A stretch of 64,000 nucleotides of DNA from positions 2,170,001-2,234,000 of the forward strand of contig NZ_JAFIBI010000001.1 of the NCBI RefSeq assembly GCF_017832975.1. Direction: 5' to 3'. The position numbers were made by a program, and so were the translations under genes. Below the pieces are notes generated by a model, which was given only the letters and a program-made list of their open reading frames with translations, made no database searches and was not told the origin of the DNA. Shown here piece by piece: positions 38,434 to 47,037 of the stretch (the stretch's first letter is position 1; the number at the start of each line of letters is the position of its first letter). The DNA comes from Arthrobacter sp. PvP023 (GTDB taxonomy: Bacteria; Actinomycetota; Actinomycetes; Actinomycetales; Micrococcaceae).

Positions 38434-39486
38434 ATGAGCGCACCCACGATAAATCTTGCTGTCATTCCCGGCGACGGCATCGGCCCGGAGGTCATCGCCG
38501 AAGCCTTGAAGGTCCTGGAAAAGGTTGTGGCCGCCGAAGGCGTCACCCTGGACCAGACCCATTACAAGCTCGGAGCCCAGCATTGGCTTGAGACAGGGGA
38601 GACCCTTCCGGAGGAAGTGCTGAGCGATCTCCGCACCCGGGACGCTATCCTGTTCGGCGCCGTCGGTGCAGCCCCCGGTGACACCCGGATCCCGTCCGGC
38701 ATCATCGAGCGCGAGATGCTGCTAAAGCTCCGCTTCAGCCTCGACCACTTCGTCAACCTGCGGCCGTCGCGCCTTTTCGGCAGTGTCGGCAGCCCGCTCG
38801 CCAACCCCGGCAAGATTGACTTCATTGTGGTCCGCGAAGGCACCGAGGGTCCGTATGTCGGCAACGGCGGCACACTGCGCGCCGGGACAATCCACGAGGT
38901 TGCCACCGAGGTTTCGCTGAACACTGCCCATGGCGTGGAACGGGTTGTCCGCGACGCGTTCCGCCGCGCCAGCGAACGTCCGCGCAAGCACGTCACGCTG
39001 GTGCACAAGCACAATGTGCTTGTCTATGCCGGCCACTTGTGGAAGCGAACCGTTGAGGCGGTGGCCAAGGAATTCCCGGATGTCACCCACGACTACCTGC
39101 ACATCGACGCAGCCACGATCTTCATGGTCACCGACCCCGCGCGCTTCGACGTCATTGTCACGGACAACCTTTTCGGCGACATCATCACGGACCTCGCGGC
39201 AGCCATCACCGGCGGCATCGGCCTGGCGGCTTCCGGCAACATCAACATGGAACGCACCGCCCCCTCCATGTTCGAACCCGTGCACGGATCTGCCCCCGAC
39301 ATCGCCGGCCAGCAAAAAGCCGATCCGACGGCGGCAATCCTGTCAGCGGCACTGCTGCTGGACCACCTCGGCTATGCAGATGCAGCGAAGAAGATCGAAG
39401 CGGCAGTCATTGCCGACGTCGAAGGCCGCGATGGCCGGGAGCGCACCACCAGTGCGATCGGCGACGCAATCGCCGCCGCCCTTTAG
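38434..39486 (+). CDS. leuB: 3-isopropylmalate dehydrogenase
   Basis: NAD-dependent oxidative decarboxylation of 3-isopropylmalate, third step of leucine synthesis. 350 aa of the Mtb-type short form. Features are [18 protein letters not shown] at the start, substrate arginines in [17 protein letters not shown], and the metal aspartates in [30 protein letters not shown] is near the C-terminus. It is separated from leuC-leuD by 12 kb and has its own promoter. ilvE follows 102 nt downstream. Confidence 0.97.
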   Translation: MSAPTINLAVIPGDGIGPEVIAEALKVLEKVVAAEGVTLDQTHYKLGAQHWLETGETLPEEVLSDLRTRDAILFGAVGAAPGDTRIPSGIIEREMLLKLRFSLDHFVNLRPSRLFGSVGSPLANPGKIDFIVVREGTEGPYVGNGGTLRAGTIHEVATEVSLNTAHGVERVVRDAFRRASERPRKHVTLVHKHNVLVYAGHLWKRTVEAVAKEFPDVTHDYLHIDAATIFMVTDPARFDVIVTDNLFGDIITDLAAAITGGIGLAASGNINMERTAPSMFEPVHGSAPDIAGQQKADPTAAILSAALLLDHLGYADAAKKIEAAVIADVEGRDGRERTTSAIGDAIAAAL

Positions 39487-39588
39487 GGTCCCGCATCGGG
39501 CGTAAGCTTGTCTCGAATCACCAATAATGCTGCCGTGGTCCGACGCTGAACCACGTTCACACACCAGGCAGCCGACCGTGGAGGAACC

Positions 39589-40701
39589 ATGACTCAGACT
39601 GCCCATGGCGTCGAATTCACCCATCAGCCCTCGGTAACCCCGAAGTCTGCTGAAGAGCGTGCAGCCATCCTGGCGAACCCGGGTTTCGGCAACTATTTCA
39701 CCGACCACACTGCGATTGTCGACTACAGCGTTGACGAGAACGGCAAGGGCGGCTGGCATGATGCACGCATCGAGGCATACGGTCCCATCTCGCTTGACCC
39801 GTCGGCAGCCGTGCTGCATTACGGCCAGGAGATCTTCGAGGGGCTCAAGGCCTACCGCCATGCCGACGGCTCGGTCTGGACGTTCCGCCCGGAGGCCAAT
39901 GCCGCCCGCCTGAACAAGTCCGCCCGCAGGCTGGCGCTGCCGGAACTTCCAGAAGAGTACTTCCTCGGCGCCATCCGCGAGCTTGTCCAGGCCGACCGGG
40001 AGTGGGTTCCGGCCGGAGACGGCGAGGCACTCTACCTCCGCCCCTTCATGATCGCCACCGAAGCATTCCTTGGCGTGCGCGCGGCCAGGGAGGTCTCCTT
40101 CCGCGTGATCGCTTCCCCGGCCGGCAACTACTTCGGCGGCGAGTTGAAGCCCGTGTCAATCTGGATCTCCCGCGAGTACGCCCGTGCAGGCCGCGGCGGC
40201 ACCGGCGCAGCCAAGTGCGGAGGCAACTATGCCGCCTCGCTGATCGCCCAGCAGGAGGCCGAGGCCAACGGCTGCAAGCAGGTCCTCTTCCTGGACCAGT
40301 TCAATGACAATGCCGTTGAAGAACTGGGCGGCATGAACGTCTTCTTCGTGATGAAGGACGGCTCGCTGGTCACGCCAGCCCTGACCGGAACCATCCTGGA
40401 GGGCGTCACCCGGATGTCCGTCATGCAGGTGGCCAAGGACATGGGCCGCACCGTCACCGAGCGCAAGATCACCCTGGACGAATGGCGCGACGGCGTGGCT
40501 TCGGGCGAGATCACCGAGGTCTTCGCCTGCGGGACTGCCGCCGTGATTACGCCCATCGGTGTCCTCAAGGACGCCACGGAGTTCATCGGCTCCGAGGACG
40601 CGAAGGCAGGCGAGACCACCATGGCCATCCGCGAGCAGCTCCTCGGCATCCAGACAGGCACGGTCGAGGATACGCACGGCTGGCTGACCCGCCTCGCCTG
40701 A
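39589..40701 (+). CDS. ilvE: Branched-chain amino acid aminotransferase
   Basis: PLP enzyme that makes valine, leucine and isoleucine from their keto acids. The 370-aa protein is of the longer class IV form. The PLP lysine is about residue 208 in [12 protein letters not shown]. The conserved [12 protein letters not shown] and the late [19 protein letters not shown] block are present. GTGGAGG lies before the ATG. A 20-bp perfect terminator stem follows at 40735-40788, so it ends the supercluster. Confidence 0.97.
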   Translation: MTQTAHGVEFTHQPSVTPKSAEERAAILANPGFGNYFTDHTAIVDYSVDENGKGGWHDARIEAYGPISLDPSAAVLHYGQEIFEGLKAYRHADGSVWTFRPEANAARLNKSARRLALPELPEEYFLGAIRELVQADREWVPAGDGEALYLRPFMIATEAFLGVRAAREVSFRVIASPAGNYFGGELKPVSIWISREYARAGRGGTGAAKCGGNYAASLIAQQEAEANGCKQVLFLDQFNDNAVEELGGMNVFFVMKDGSLVTPALTGTILEGVTRMSVMQVAKDMGRTVTERKITLDEWRDGVASGEITEVFACGTAAVITPIGVLKDATEFIGSEDAKAGETTMAIREQLLGIQTGTVEDTHGWLTRLA

Positions 40702-40734
40702 AGTCCTAAAGACTGGCGCCGTTCCCGGCTGAAT

Positions 40735-40788
40735 CACGACGCCGGGCGGACCGAGAATGATTTCGGTCCGCCCGGCGTCGTGCGTTTT
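40735..40788 (+). terminator. Terminator of ilvE
   Basis: A perfect 20-bp stem (40735-40754 with 40763-40782) and an 8-nt loop, then GCGTTTTAA. It is 34 nt past ilvE and directly before the next gene. Confidence 0.9.
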
Positions 40789-40806
40789 AAATGCGAAGAT
40801 GGAACG

Positions 40807-41589
40807 GTGAATCCCGAATCTTCTCCGTCGATTCTTCCAGCCAGCGGCCTGGCGCGGTTCCGGCTGGCACCCAACCCCGGCCCCATGAGCCTGGACGGGA
40901 CCAATTCGTACCTGCTGGGCCGGCCGGAATCGGAGACCACCGTGGTGGTGGACCCCGGGCCGTTGGACGAACGGCACCTGCGGGAACTGGCCGCGGCGGG
41001 TCGGGTGGAGCTCATCCTCATCACGCACCGCCACGCCGACCACACAGCGGCGGCGGGGCGCTTCCATGAACTCACGGGGGCGCCGGTCCGTGCTGCTGAT
41101 GCCCGGCACTGTCACGGCGGGAATCCGCTGGCTGACGGTGAAACGCTCCTTGCCGCGGGCGTGGAGCTACGCGTCATTGCCGCTCCCGGCCACACGTCCG
41201 ACTCGCTCTGTTTCCATCTGCCGGGTGACGGCCCGCACGGCTCCGTGCTCACCGGCGACACCATCCTGGGCCGCGGCACCACGGTCCTGGATTTTCCCGA
41301 CGGCAAACTGGGCGACTACCTGAGAACGCTGGACAGGCTGGAAGCGATTGGCCCGGCCACGGTCCTGCCCGGGCATGGAGCGGTGCTGCCGGCGCTGGAC
41401 GCGGTGGTCCGCGCCTACCGCCACCACCGCCAGGAACGGCTGGCGCAGATCCGTATGGCCCTGGCGCAGCTGGGACCCGATGCGGAGGTGGGCGACATCA
41501 CGGATGCCGTCTATGCGGACATCGATCCCGCCGTCCGTGCGGCCGCGGAGAATTCAGTCGCAGCCCAGCTGGAGTTCCTCCGCAGCTGA
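40807..41589 (+). CDS. Metallo-beta-lactamase-fold hydrolase (LACTB2-like)
   Basis: A 260-aa binuclear metal hydrolase. The motif THRHADHTAAA (about residues 75-85) gives the H-x-H-x-D-H metal site. Further metal ligands lie in APGHTSDSLCF and LTGDTILG, and LPGHGAVLP comes near the end. The layout with a C-terminal winged-helix-like part (about 190-255) is that of LACTB2-type proteins, some of which are RNases. The substrate is unknown. The GTG at 40807 is chosen because an earlier GTG at 40780 lies inside the ilvE terminator. Confidence 0.88.
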   Translation: MNPESSPSILPASGLARFRLAPNPGPMSLDGTNSYLLGRPESETTVVVDPGPLDERHLRELAAAGRVELILITHRHADHTAAAGRFHELTGAPVRAADARHCHGGNPLADGETLLAAGVELRVIAAPGHTSDSLCFHLPGDGPHGSVLTGDTILGRGTTVLDFPDGKLGDYLRTLDRLEAIGPATVLPGHGAVLPALDAVVRAYRHHRQERLAQIRMALAQLGPDAEVGDITDAVYADIDPAVRAAAENSVAAQLEFLRS

Positions 41590-41650
41590 GCACCTGGCCG
41601 GGGCCTGCACGGCAGCGCCGCCCGGGGCAGGACGCCGTTCCGGAGGACTG

Positions 41651-41656
41651 TACGCT
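41651..41656 (+). promoter_or_regulatory. Putative -10 (TACGCT), leaderless
   Basis: TACGCT lies 7 nt before the ATG of the FAH-family gene at 41664. It is the same hexamer seen before the lipoprotein gene at 8340. Confidence 0.5.
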
Positions 41657-41663
41657 AGGAACC

Positions 41664-42440
41664 ATGCGTATCGCCCGATTTGTAGCTGATTCTGATCCCC
41701 TTTACGGCGTTGTGGAAGGCGAGCCCGGCAGTGAGGAAGTCACTGTCATCAAGGGTGACCCTTTCTTCAACGGCGTTGAACGCAGCACCGTCAAGTACAA
41801 GCTTGAGGACGTGCGGCTGCTCGCACCCATCATTCCGCGCAGCAAGGTGGTGGGCGTCGGACGCAACTTCGTTGAGCATGCCAGGGAGCTCGGCAATGAC
41901 GTGCCGCAGCAGCCACTGCTGTTCCTGAAGCCCAACACGTCGGTGGTGGGGCCCAACGATCCCATAGTGCTGCCGGAGTTTTCGGAGGAGGTTTCCTTCG
42001 AGGCCGAGCTGTGCGTGGTGATCGGACGCATCTGCAAGGACGTTCCCGAGGACCGCGTTGACGACGTCATCTTCGGCTATACCTGCGGCAACGACCTGAC
42101 GGCCCGGGATGTCCAGAAGACAGACCTGCAGTGGGCCCGGGCCAAGGGTTTTGACACCTCGGCGCCCCTGGGCCCGTGGATCGAAACCGAGCTGGACACC
42201 GACGACCTCCGGATCCAGGGCTGGCTCAACGGCGAACTCCGCCAGGACGGCAGCACGAGCCAGATGATCCGGGGCGTCCGTGAGCTTGTCTCCGTCGTGT
42301 CGCAGGCCTTCACGCTGCTTCCCGGCGACGTCATCATGACCGGCACGCCTGCGGGCGTGGGCCTGGTGGCGGCCGGCGACCGGTTTGACGTGGAGATCGA
42401 AGGCATCGGGCGGCTTTCCAACCCGGTTGTCCGGCGCTAG
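41664..42440 (+). CDS. Fumarylacetoacetate hydrolase-family protein (FAHD1-like)
   Basis: A 258-aa FAH-fold enzyme closer to the FAHD1/YcgM acylpyruvase or oxaloacetate decarboxylase group. It shows [27 protein letters not shown], the metal-binding [26 protein letters not shown] and the closing [14 protein letters not shown]. The cytosolic enzyme may act on oxaloacetate or acylpyruvates. A strong terminator (42465-42493) lies between it and gltX. Confidence 0.92.
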   Translation: MRIARFVADSDPLYGVVEGEPGSEEVTVIKGDPFFNGVERSTVKYKLEDVRLLAPIIPRSKVVGVGRNFVEHARELGNDVPQQPLLFLKPNTSVVGPNDPIVLPEFSEEVSFEAELCVVIGRICKDVPEDRVDDVIFGYTCGNDLTARDVQKTDLQWARAKGFDTSAPLGPWIETELDTDDLRIQGWLNGELRQDGSTSQMIRGVRELVSVVSQAFTLLPGDVIMTGTPAGVGLVAAGDRFDVEIEGIGRLSNPVVRR

Positions 42441-42464
42441 CCGCACACAGCACCGACGTCACGG

Positions 42465-42493
42465 CAGCCGCCCCGGGGATCCCGGGGCGGCTG
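42465..42493 (+). terminator. Terminator after the FAHD1-like gene
   Basis: A perfect 13-bp stem (42465-42477 with 42481-42493) with a 3-nt loop, followed by TCCGTTTCC. It is 25 nt past the stop. Confidence 0.75.
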
Positions 42494-42558
42494 TCCGTTT
42501 CCGTGCCGGATTTCGCGGCGGGTCCGAGTCCCGGGCAGGCGGTAAAGTTGGAGTCACT

Positions 42559-44073
42559 ATGACTACTCCTTCTGTGTCCAACGCTGTCTCCAGTCCTGCC
42601 GTCACCGCCGAAACCCCGGTCCGGGTGCGGTTCTGCCCATCGCCCACGGGCACCCCGCACGTGGGTCTGATCCGCACGGCGCTGTTCAACTGGGCCTACG
42701 CCCGGCACACGCAGGGCACGTTTGTGTTCCGCATCGAGGACACGGACGCGGCGCGGGACTCGGAAGAAAGCTACGAGCAGCTGCTTGAGGCGCTGAAATG
42801 GCTGGGCATCTCGTGGGAAGAAGGCGTGGAAACGGGCGGCCCGCATGAGCCATACCGCCAGTCACAGCGTCTTGACCTCTACAAGGACGTGGTGGCCAAG
42901 CTGCTGGAGGCCGGCTACGCCTACGAGTGCTACTCCTCGCCGGAGGAAGTTGAAGCGCGCCACCGTGCGGCCGGCCGCGACCCCAAACTTGGCTACGACA
43001 ACTTCGACCGCAACCTCAGCGCCGAGCAGGTGGCCGCGTTCAAGGCCGAGGGCCGCGAACCGGTGCTCCGTGTCCGCATGCCCGACGAGGATGTCACTTT
43101 CACCGACATGGTCCGCGGCGATATCACCTTCAAGGCCGGAAGCATCCCGGACTATGTGATTGTCCGCGCCGACGGTTCCCCGCTGTACACCCTGGTGAAC
43201 CCGGTGGATGACGCCCTGATGGGGATCACCCACGTACTGCGCGGCGAGGACCTGCTCTCCTCCACGCCCCGCCAAGTGGTGCTGATCCGCGCCCTGATGG
43301 AGATCGGCGTCGCAAGCTACATGCCTGTGTTCGGGCACCTTCCGTACGTTATGGGCGAGGGCAACAAGAAGCTGTCCAAGCGTGATCCGCAGTCCAACCT
43401 CTTCCTGCTCCGGGACCGCGGATTCATCCCCGAAGGCCTGCTCAACTATCTCTCGCTGCTGGGCTGGAGCCTGTCCGCCGACGAAGACATCTTCACGGTG
43501 GAACAGCTGATCGAGCACTTCGACGTCCACGACGTGCTGGCCAACCCGGCGCGCTTTGACATCAAGAAGGCCGAAGCAATCAACGGCACCCACATCCGGA
43601 TGCTGGACGCAGACGACTTCAGGGGCCGCCTGGTTCCGTACCTCCGGGCAGCGAACCTGGTGGGGGATACGCTGACCGCCCGCGAGGAGGAGATCCTCGC
43701 CGAGGCCGCACCGCTGATCCAGGAGCGCATCGCCTTGCTGGGTGAGGCGCCGGAGATGATTTCCTTCCTGTTCAAGAACGACGACGCCATCGACGTAGCG
43801 GATGACGCCCGCAAGGGACTTCCGGAAAACCTCACCGAGGTGCTGGACGCTGCGATCGCGGCCCTGGACGCCGTCACCGACTGGAGCGCCGAGAGCATCC
43901 AGGCCGCGCTGAAGCAGGCACTCGTGGAGGACATGGGCATCAAGCCGAGGCTTGCCTTCGGCCCGGTCCGGACAGCCGTCTCGGGGCGCCGGATCTCCCC
44001 GCCGCTCTTTGAATCCATGGTCATCCTGGGCAAGGCATCCTCACTGGCCCGCCTCCACGCTTTCCGCGGCTGA
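42559..44073 (+). CDS. gltX: Glutamyl-tRNA synthetase
   Basis: Charges tRNA-Glu (and probably tRNA-Gln, later amidated by GatCAB, as usual in actinobacteria). 504 aa. The HIGH-type signature is [13 protein letters not shown] (about residues 26-38) and the KMSKS-type loop is KKLSKRDP (about 273-280). GGAG lies 5 nt before the ATG. An open frame extends further upstream into the intergenic terminator and is not coding. Its stop overlaps the HAD gene by 1 nt. Confidence 0.97.
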   Translation: MTTPSVSNAVSSPAVTAETPVRVRFCPSPTGTPHVGLIRTALFNWAYARHTQGTFVFRIEDTDAARDSEESYEQLLEALKWLGISWEEGVETGGPHEPYRQSQRLDLYKDVVAKLLEAGYAYECYSSPEEVEARHRAAGRDPKLGYDNFDRNLSAEQVAAFKAEGREPVLRVRMPDEDVTFTDMVRGDITFKAGSIPDYVIVRADGSPLYTLVNPVDDALMGITHVLRGEDLLSSTPRQVVLIRALMEIGVASYMPVFGHLPYVMGEGNKKLSKRDPQSNLFLLRDRGFIPEGLLNYLSLLGWSLSADEDIFTVEQLIEHFDVHDVLANPARFDIKKAEAINGTHIRMLDADDFRGRLVPYLRAANLVGDTLTAREEEILAEAAPLIQERIALLGEAPEMISFLFKNDDAIDVADDARKGLPENLTEVLDAAIAALDAVTDWSAESIQAALKQALVEDMGIKPRLAFGPVRTAVSGRRISPPLFESMVILGKASSLARLHAFRG

Positions 44074-44810
44074 TGACTGCCATGCGCGGCGACGGCGGCC
44101 GTGTCCTGCACACGGGCTTTGGCGTCGTCCGGGGTGTGCTGTTCGACATTGACGACACCCTGGTGGACCTTGAATACGCCATGACCACGGCGCTGCGTGA
44201 CGTCAGCGAACATCTCCTGCCCGGCCTGGACCAGGCCGGGTGGGAGAAGTTCGGGCGCATCTTCACGCACGAGACCACGCACTTCTATGACCGCTACCTG
44301 GCCGGCGAGCTGACCTTCAACGAGCAGCGGCTGCTCCGGGGAAGGGCGGCCCTGGGACACTTCGGAGTGGAACTGGAAGAGGGCGAGGAGTCCCACGCCT
44401 GGGTCACGTCCTACGCAGCCCTGCAGCACGGCTACGTCCGTGCGTTCGAGGACGTTGCCCCGGTCCTGGACGCCCTCGACGCCGCGGGAATTCCCTACGG
44501 TGCGGTCAGCAACAACGTGCACGACTACCAGCGGGTGAAGCTCGATACCGCGGGGCTCCAGCGGATCACCGTATTGGTGGGAACGGACACCGTGGGCGTA
44601 CCCAAGCCGGATCCGGCCATCTACCTCGAAGGCGTACGCCTCCTGGGCAGCAGCGCCGCTGAGACCCTCTATGTGGGCGACAACCGCCTGCTCGACGCGG
44701 AAGGTTCGACGGCGGCGGGCTTGCTGGGCGTCTGGCTGAACCGCGGCGGGGAAACTGAGTCCGAGTTTGCAGGTCATCAGGTGGGTTCCCTCGCGGATTT
44801 GCTGGGGTAG
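44073..44810 (+). CDS. HAD-superfamily hydrolase (phosphatase)
   Basis: A 245-aa HAD phosphatase. Motif I is VLFDIDDTLVD (about residues 25-35, nucleophile Asp), motif II is AVSNNVHDYQ, and motifs III/IV are GVPKPDPAIY and YVGDNRLLDAEGS. An alpha-helical C1 cap is placed between motifs I and II, as in phosphoglycolate-phosphatase-like or YjjG-like members. The substrate is unknown. It starts inside the gltX stop codon (TGATG), so translational coupling is likely. A later start at ATG 44082 is possible. Confidence 0.9.
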   Translation: MTAMRGDGGRVLHTGFGVVRGVLFDIDDTLVDLEYAMTTALRDVSEHLLPGLDQAGWEKFGRIFTHETTHFYDRYLAGELTFNEQRLLRGRAALGHFGVELEEGEESHAWVTSYAALQHGYVRAFEDVAPVLDALDAAGIPYGAVSNNVHDYQRVKLDTAGLQRITVLVGTDTVGVPKPDPAIYLEGVRLLGSSAAETLYVGDNRLLDAEGSTAAGLLGVWLNRGGETESEFAGHQVGSLADLLG

Positions 44811-44814
44811 GAGC

Positions 44815-44886
44815 GCCGGCAGGCCGGCTGGCCCGGCCTGATCACCGCCTGATCAGCGCCTGATCACTGCCGGGCCGGCTGCCGGC
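44815..44886. terminator. Bidirectional terminator with 11-bp triplicate loop
   Basis: Between two convergent genes. GC-rich arms (44815-44822 with 44879-44886, and 44831-44837 with 44869-44875) enclose three direct copies of an 11-bp unit CCTGATCANYG (44837-44847, 44848-44858, 44859-44869). The repeats look like slippage within the loop. Confidence 0.55.
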
Positions 44887-44895
44887 TCAGGCGGG

Positions 44896-46281
44896 TTAAC
44901 CCGCTTTCCGACGGTTGCGCAGCGCCATAAAGGCGCCCACTGAACCGAATCCCAGCACGCCCACCATGCCGACGGCAGTTCCGACGTCGGGCCGGCCCAC
45001 CACGTCCGACGGCGAGACCGCCGCTGCGCTTGAGTGCAGTGTCTCTGTTCCGGCTGCCACTTTTGCATTCCCCTCCGCGAGCTTGCTTGCCCCGGTGGCC
45101 AGCTGCGAGGAACCGGACGCGAGCTTGGTGTTGCCCTCCGAGAGCTCGGTGGCTCCGGCGGCCAAGGCTTCGGAGCCTCTCAGAAGCCCGGGATTAGCGG
45201 GATCCGCGGGGTCTCCCTTGATGCCTGCATTCAATGCCGTGGTCCCGGCGGCAAGCCGGGAGGAGCCCTCGGTCATACTTGCGGTCGCCTTGAGCAAGCC
45301 CGGACGGTCCGGGTTCCCGGGTATTCCGTCCATGCCTTCCCTGATCTTCGCTGTCCCGTCGGCAAGGAGACGCGTGCCGAGGACAACCCCGGGGTTTTCG
45401 GGATCCTGGCTGTTGAGCTTGCCGCTCAGGGTTGAGAATCCCGCAGTCAGCTTCCCGGCACCGGCCCGCAGTTCTCCGGTACCTTCGTGGAGCCTGGAGG
45501 CCCCGGACTGGAGCTGGGCGGCTCCGGCGTCGAGCTTGTGGGCACCGGCCGCAATTTTGGCAATCTTGTCCTTGACCACGGAGAGCGGCACGAGCCCCTG
45601 GACGGGGTCGTCGGCCGCAGCCTGCAACAGCTCCAGCGCCTGGGCCAGGGCTGCGGTGCCCGTGCCCGCCTCCGGACTGCCGTTGGCGCCGCGGTAGCCC
45701 TTGAGCTGAGTTGTCCCCGCCGCAAGCTGGCCGGCGCCGCCCTCCAAGCGGGACGCTCCGTCGCTGAGCTGCGTGGCGCCGTCGGCGAGGTTGTTTTCCG
45801 CGGTTCCCGAAGCAGTGGGGGTCAGCGCGGCGGAGAGTTGCTCCACTCCGGAAGCAAGCTTGCGCGCACCGTCATCGACTTTGTACACCCCCGGGGCCAG
45901 CTTGTTGTTGACGTCTGCCTCGATTTTCACCGCCCCGGCCGCGAGTTTCCCGGCGCCGGCCTGGAGCTGGTCCGCACCGGGAGCGAGCTTGGTAGTGATG
46001 CCGGTATGGATCTTCTGCGCCCCGGCGGAGAGCCTGCCTGCCCCGGTGTCCGCCAGAGTGGCGCCGGCGGCAAGCTTCCCGGCGCCGTCCTCAAGCTGAT
46101 CGGCGCCGGCGGAAGCCTGGCCGGCTCCGTCCTTCAGGCGCCCGGATCCGTCCGTGATGCGCCCGGTGACCAGAGTGTAGAAGCCCAGCAGGGCGATCAG
46201 GAGCAAGGCAAGGAGCGCAATGGAGATCTGTTGGCCGCGGGTGCGGGCGTTTTGGGGAGCAGTGGCACGACTCTGTGGCAC
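44896..46281 (-). CDS. Two-TM surface protein with Ala/Gly heptad repeats (YhgE/Pip-like middle)
   Basis: 461 aa. An N-terminal TM helix (about residues 20-40, ISIALLALLLIALLGFYTLV) and a C-terminal TM (about 435-455) are followed by a basic tail. Between them lie about 390 residues of repeats of the form L-x-x-G-A/T/S-x-x-L, with spacers, predicted to make a long extracytoplasmic coiled coil. The pattern is that of YhgE/Pip proteins and of stalks in some MMPL partners, but the ABC-2-like membrane domain of full YhgE is missing. Role unknown, perhaps secretion or surface. GTG start. An operator-like palindrome lies 119 bp upstream. Confidence 0.75.
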   Translation of the reverse strand: MPQSRATAPQNARTRGQQISIALLALLLIALLGFYTLVTGRITDGSGRLKDGAGQASAGADQLEDGAGKLAAGATLADTGAGRLSAGAQKIHTGITTKLAPGADQLQAGAGKLAAGAVKIEADVNNKLAPGVYKVDDGARKLASGVEQLSAALTPTASGTAENNLADGATQLSDGASRLEGGAGQLAAGTTQLKGYRGANGSPEAGTGTAALAQALELLQAAADDPVQGLVPLSVVKDKIAKIAAGAHKLDAGAAQLQSGASRLHEGTGELRAGAGKLTAGFSTLSGKLNSQDPENPGVVLGTRLLADGTAKIREGMDGIPGNPDRPGLLKATASMTEGSSRLAAGTTALNAGIKGDPADPANPGLLRGSEALAAGATELSEGNTKLASGSSQLATGASKLAEGNAKVAAGTETLHSSAAAVSPSDVVGRPDVGTAVGMVGVLGFGSVGAFMALRNRRKAG

Positions 46282-46399
46282 GGTTGGTTCCTCTCGACGG
46301 TGGTCTCGGACTCCTGTGGTCCCCGGCCCCCGGCCGTGATGCAGCTAACATCCGAAAGTGAGCGTGGAACTGCCGGTCGGGAGGGGTGCAGGGGAGTTG

Positions 46400-46427
46400 T
46401 TACTCTTCGGTAACTTACCGAGAGTAA
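46400..46427. promoter_or_regulatory. Large operator-like palindrome before the heptad-repeat gene
   Basis: TTACTCTTCGGTAA (46400-46413), C, then TTACCGAGAGTAA (46415-46427): an inverted repeat perfect except for one extra base. Size and AT-rich ends suit a TetR-type dimer site. No regulator gene is adjacent. The rest of the 343-bp gap (46282-46624) holds no gene that I can see. Confidence 0.6.
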
Positions 46428-46556
46428 ACTTGTCGGCCCTGTAATTGCAAGGGTTTCTTTGCCCTGCGGCCGGTTGCGGCGTACCCGGACGGGCTGTTTG
46501 GCGGCCTCCGGAGGGGCTGTCGGCGCCGATTTGTGCCAGCCAAAAGTCTCGGGTAA

Positions 46557-46566
46557 AGTAATTACT
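46557..46566. promoter_or_regulatory. AGTAATTACT palindrome before tRNA-Gln
   Basis: A perfect 10-bp palindrome 59 bp before tRNA-Gln, sharing the TTACTC end with the larger palindrome at 46400-46427 (GTAATTACTCG). It could be a second site for the same protein, or simply part of the tRNA promoter. Confidence 0.3.
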
Positions 46567-46624
46567 CGTGCTGAGGCGCAGGGAGCGAAGGTTTAGGCCT
46601 GAATGTCCGGCCCGAAAGTGCCAT

Positions 46625-46696
46625 TGGGATATGGTGTAATTGGCAACACTACGGTTTCTGGTACCGTCATTCTAGGTTCGAGTCCTGGTATCCCAG
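46625..46696 (+). tRNA. tRNA-Gln (anticodon CTG)
   Basis: A 72-nt cloverleaf. The acceptor TGGGATA pairs with TATCCCA. The anticodon stem ACGGT/ACCGT holds the loop TTCTGGT, giving CTG. The T loop GGTTCGAGTCC is canonical. CCA is not encoded. A hairpin at 46734-46761 follows but has no T-run. Confidence 0.96.
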
Positions 46697-46823
46697 CTCT
46701 GAAAAAGTCGCATTCCGGTGCGGCGGATCAGGGGTTTCAAGCGGCTTAGCCGATTTGAAACACTGGCTTTGTGTATGAAACAATCACTGAGCCTGATGGT
46801 AGAAATACCATCCGGAAGTACGC

Positions 46824-46899
46824 GGCCCCATCGTATAGCGGCCTAGTACGCTGCCCTCTCACGGCGGTAACGCGGGTTCGAATCCCGCTGGGGTCACCA
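46824..46899 (+). tRNA. tRNA-Glu (anticodon CTC)
   Basis: A 76-nt tRNA with encoded CCA (46897-46899). The acceptor GGCCCCA pairs with TGGGGTC with one G-U. The anticodon loop CTCTCAC gives CTC. The T arm GCGGGTTCGAATCCCGC is perfect. A GATGGTA-GAAA-TACCATC hairpin with a GNRA loop (46795-46812) lies between it and tRNA-Gln, perhaps marking processing of a joint transcript. Confidence 0.96.
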
Positions 46900-46901
46900 C
46901 T

Positions 46902-46942
46902 AAAGCGGTCCCGGGCAATTGCCCGGGGCCGCTTTGTTTTGT
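46902..46942 (+). terminator. Terminator after tRNA-Glu
   Basis: AAAGCGG-type arms form a 17-bp symmetric palindrome (46902-46918 with 46919-46935, one G-U) with the sequence GGGCAATTGCCC at the centre, then GTTTTGTTT. It begins 3 nt past the CCA. Confidence 0.9.
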
Positions 46943-47025
46943 TTGCTTAAGCTCAGCTGTCGCCTAGGTGACCGCTCTTGCCGCGCGGTCTGCGCCGGAT
47001 TCGGGCCGGACGCGTGCTGAACTGG

Positions 47026-47031
47026 CATGAT
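47026..47031 (+). promoter_or_regulatory. Putative -10 (CATGAT) of the GTPase operon
   Basis: CATGAT is 6 nt before the GTG at 47038, matching the leaderless spacing seen elsewhere. The hexamer is a weak match, so confidence is moderate. Confidence 0.35.
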
Positions 47032-47037
47032 GAAGCT

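Noticed and set aside
43446-44777. 443-codon minus-strand frame across gltX and the HAD gene
   Set aside because: It spans two well-supported plus-strand genes, has no ribosome site and is low-complexity.
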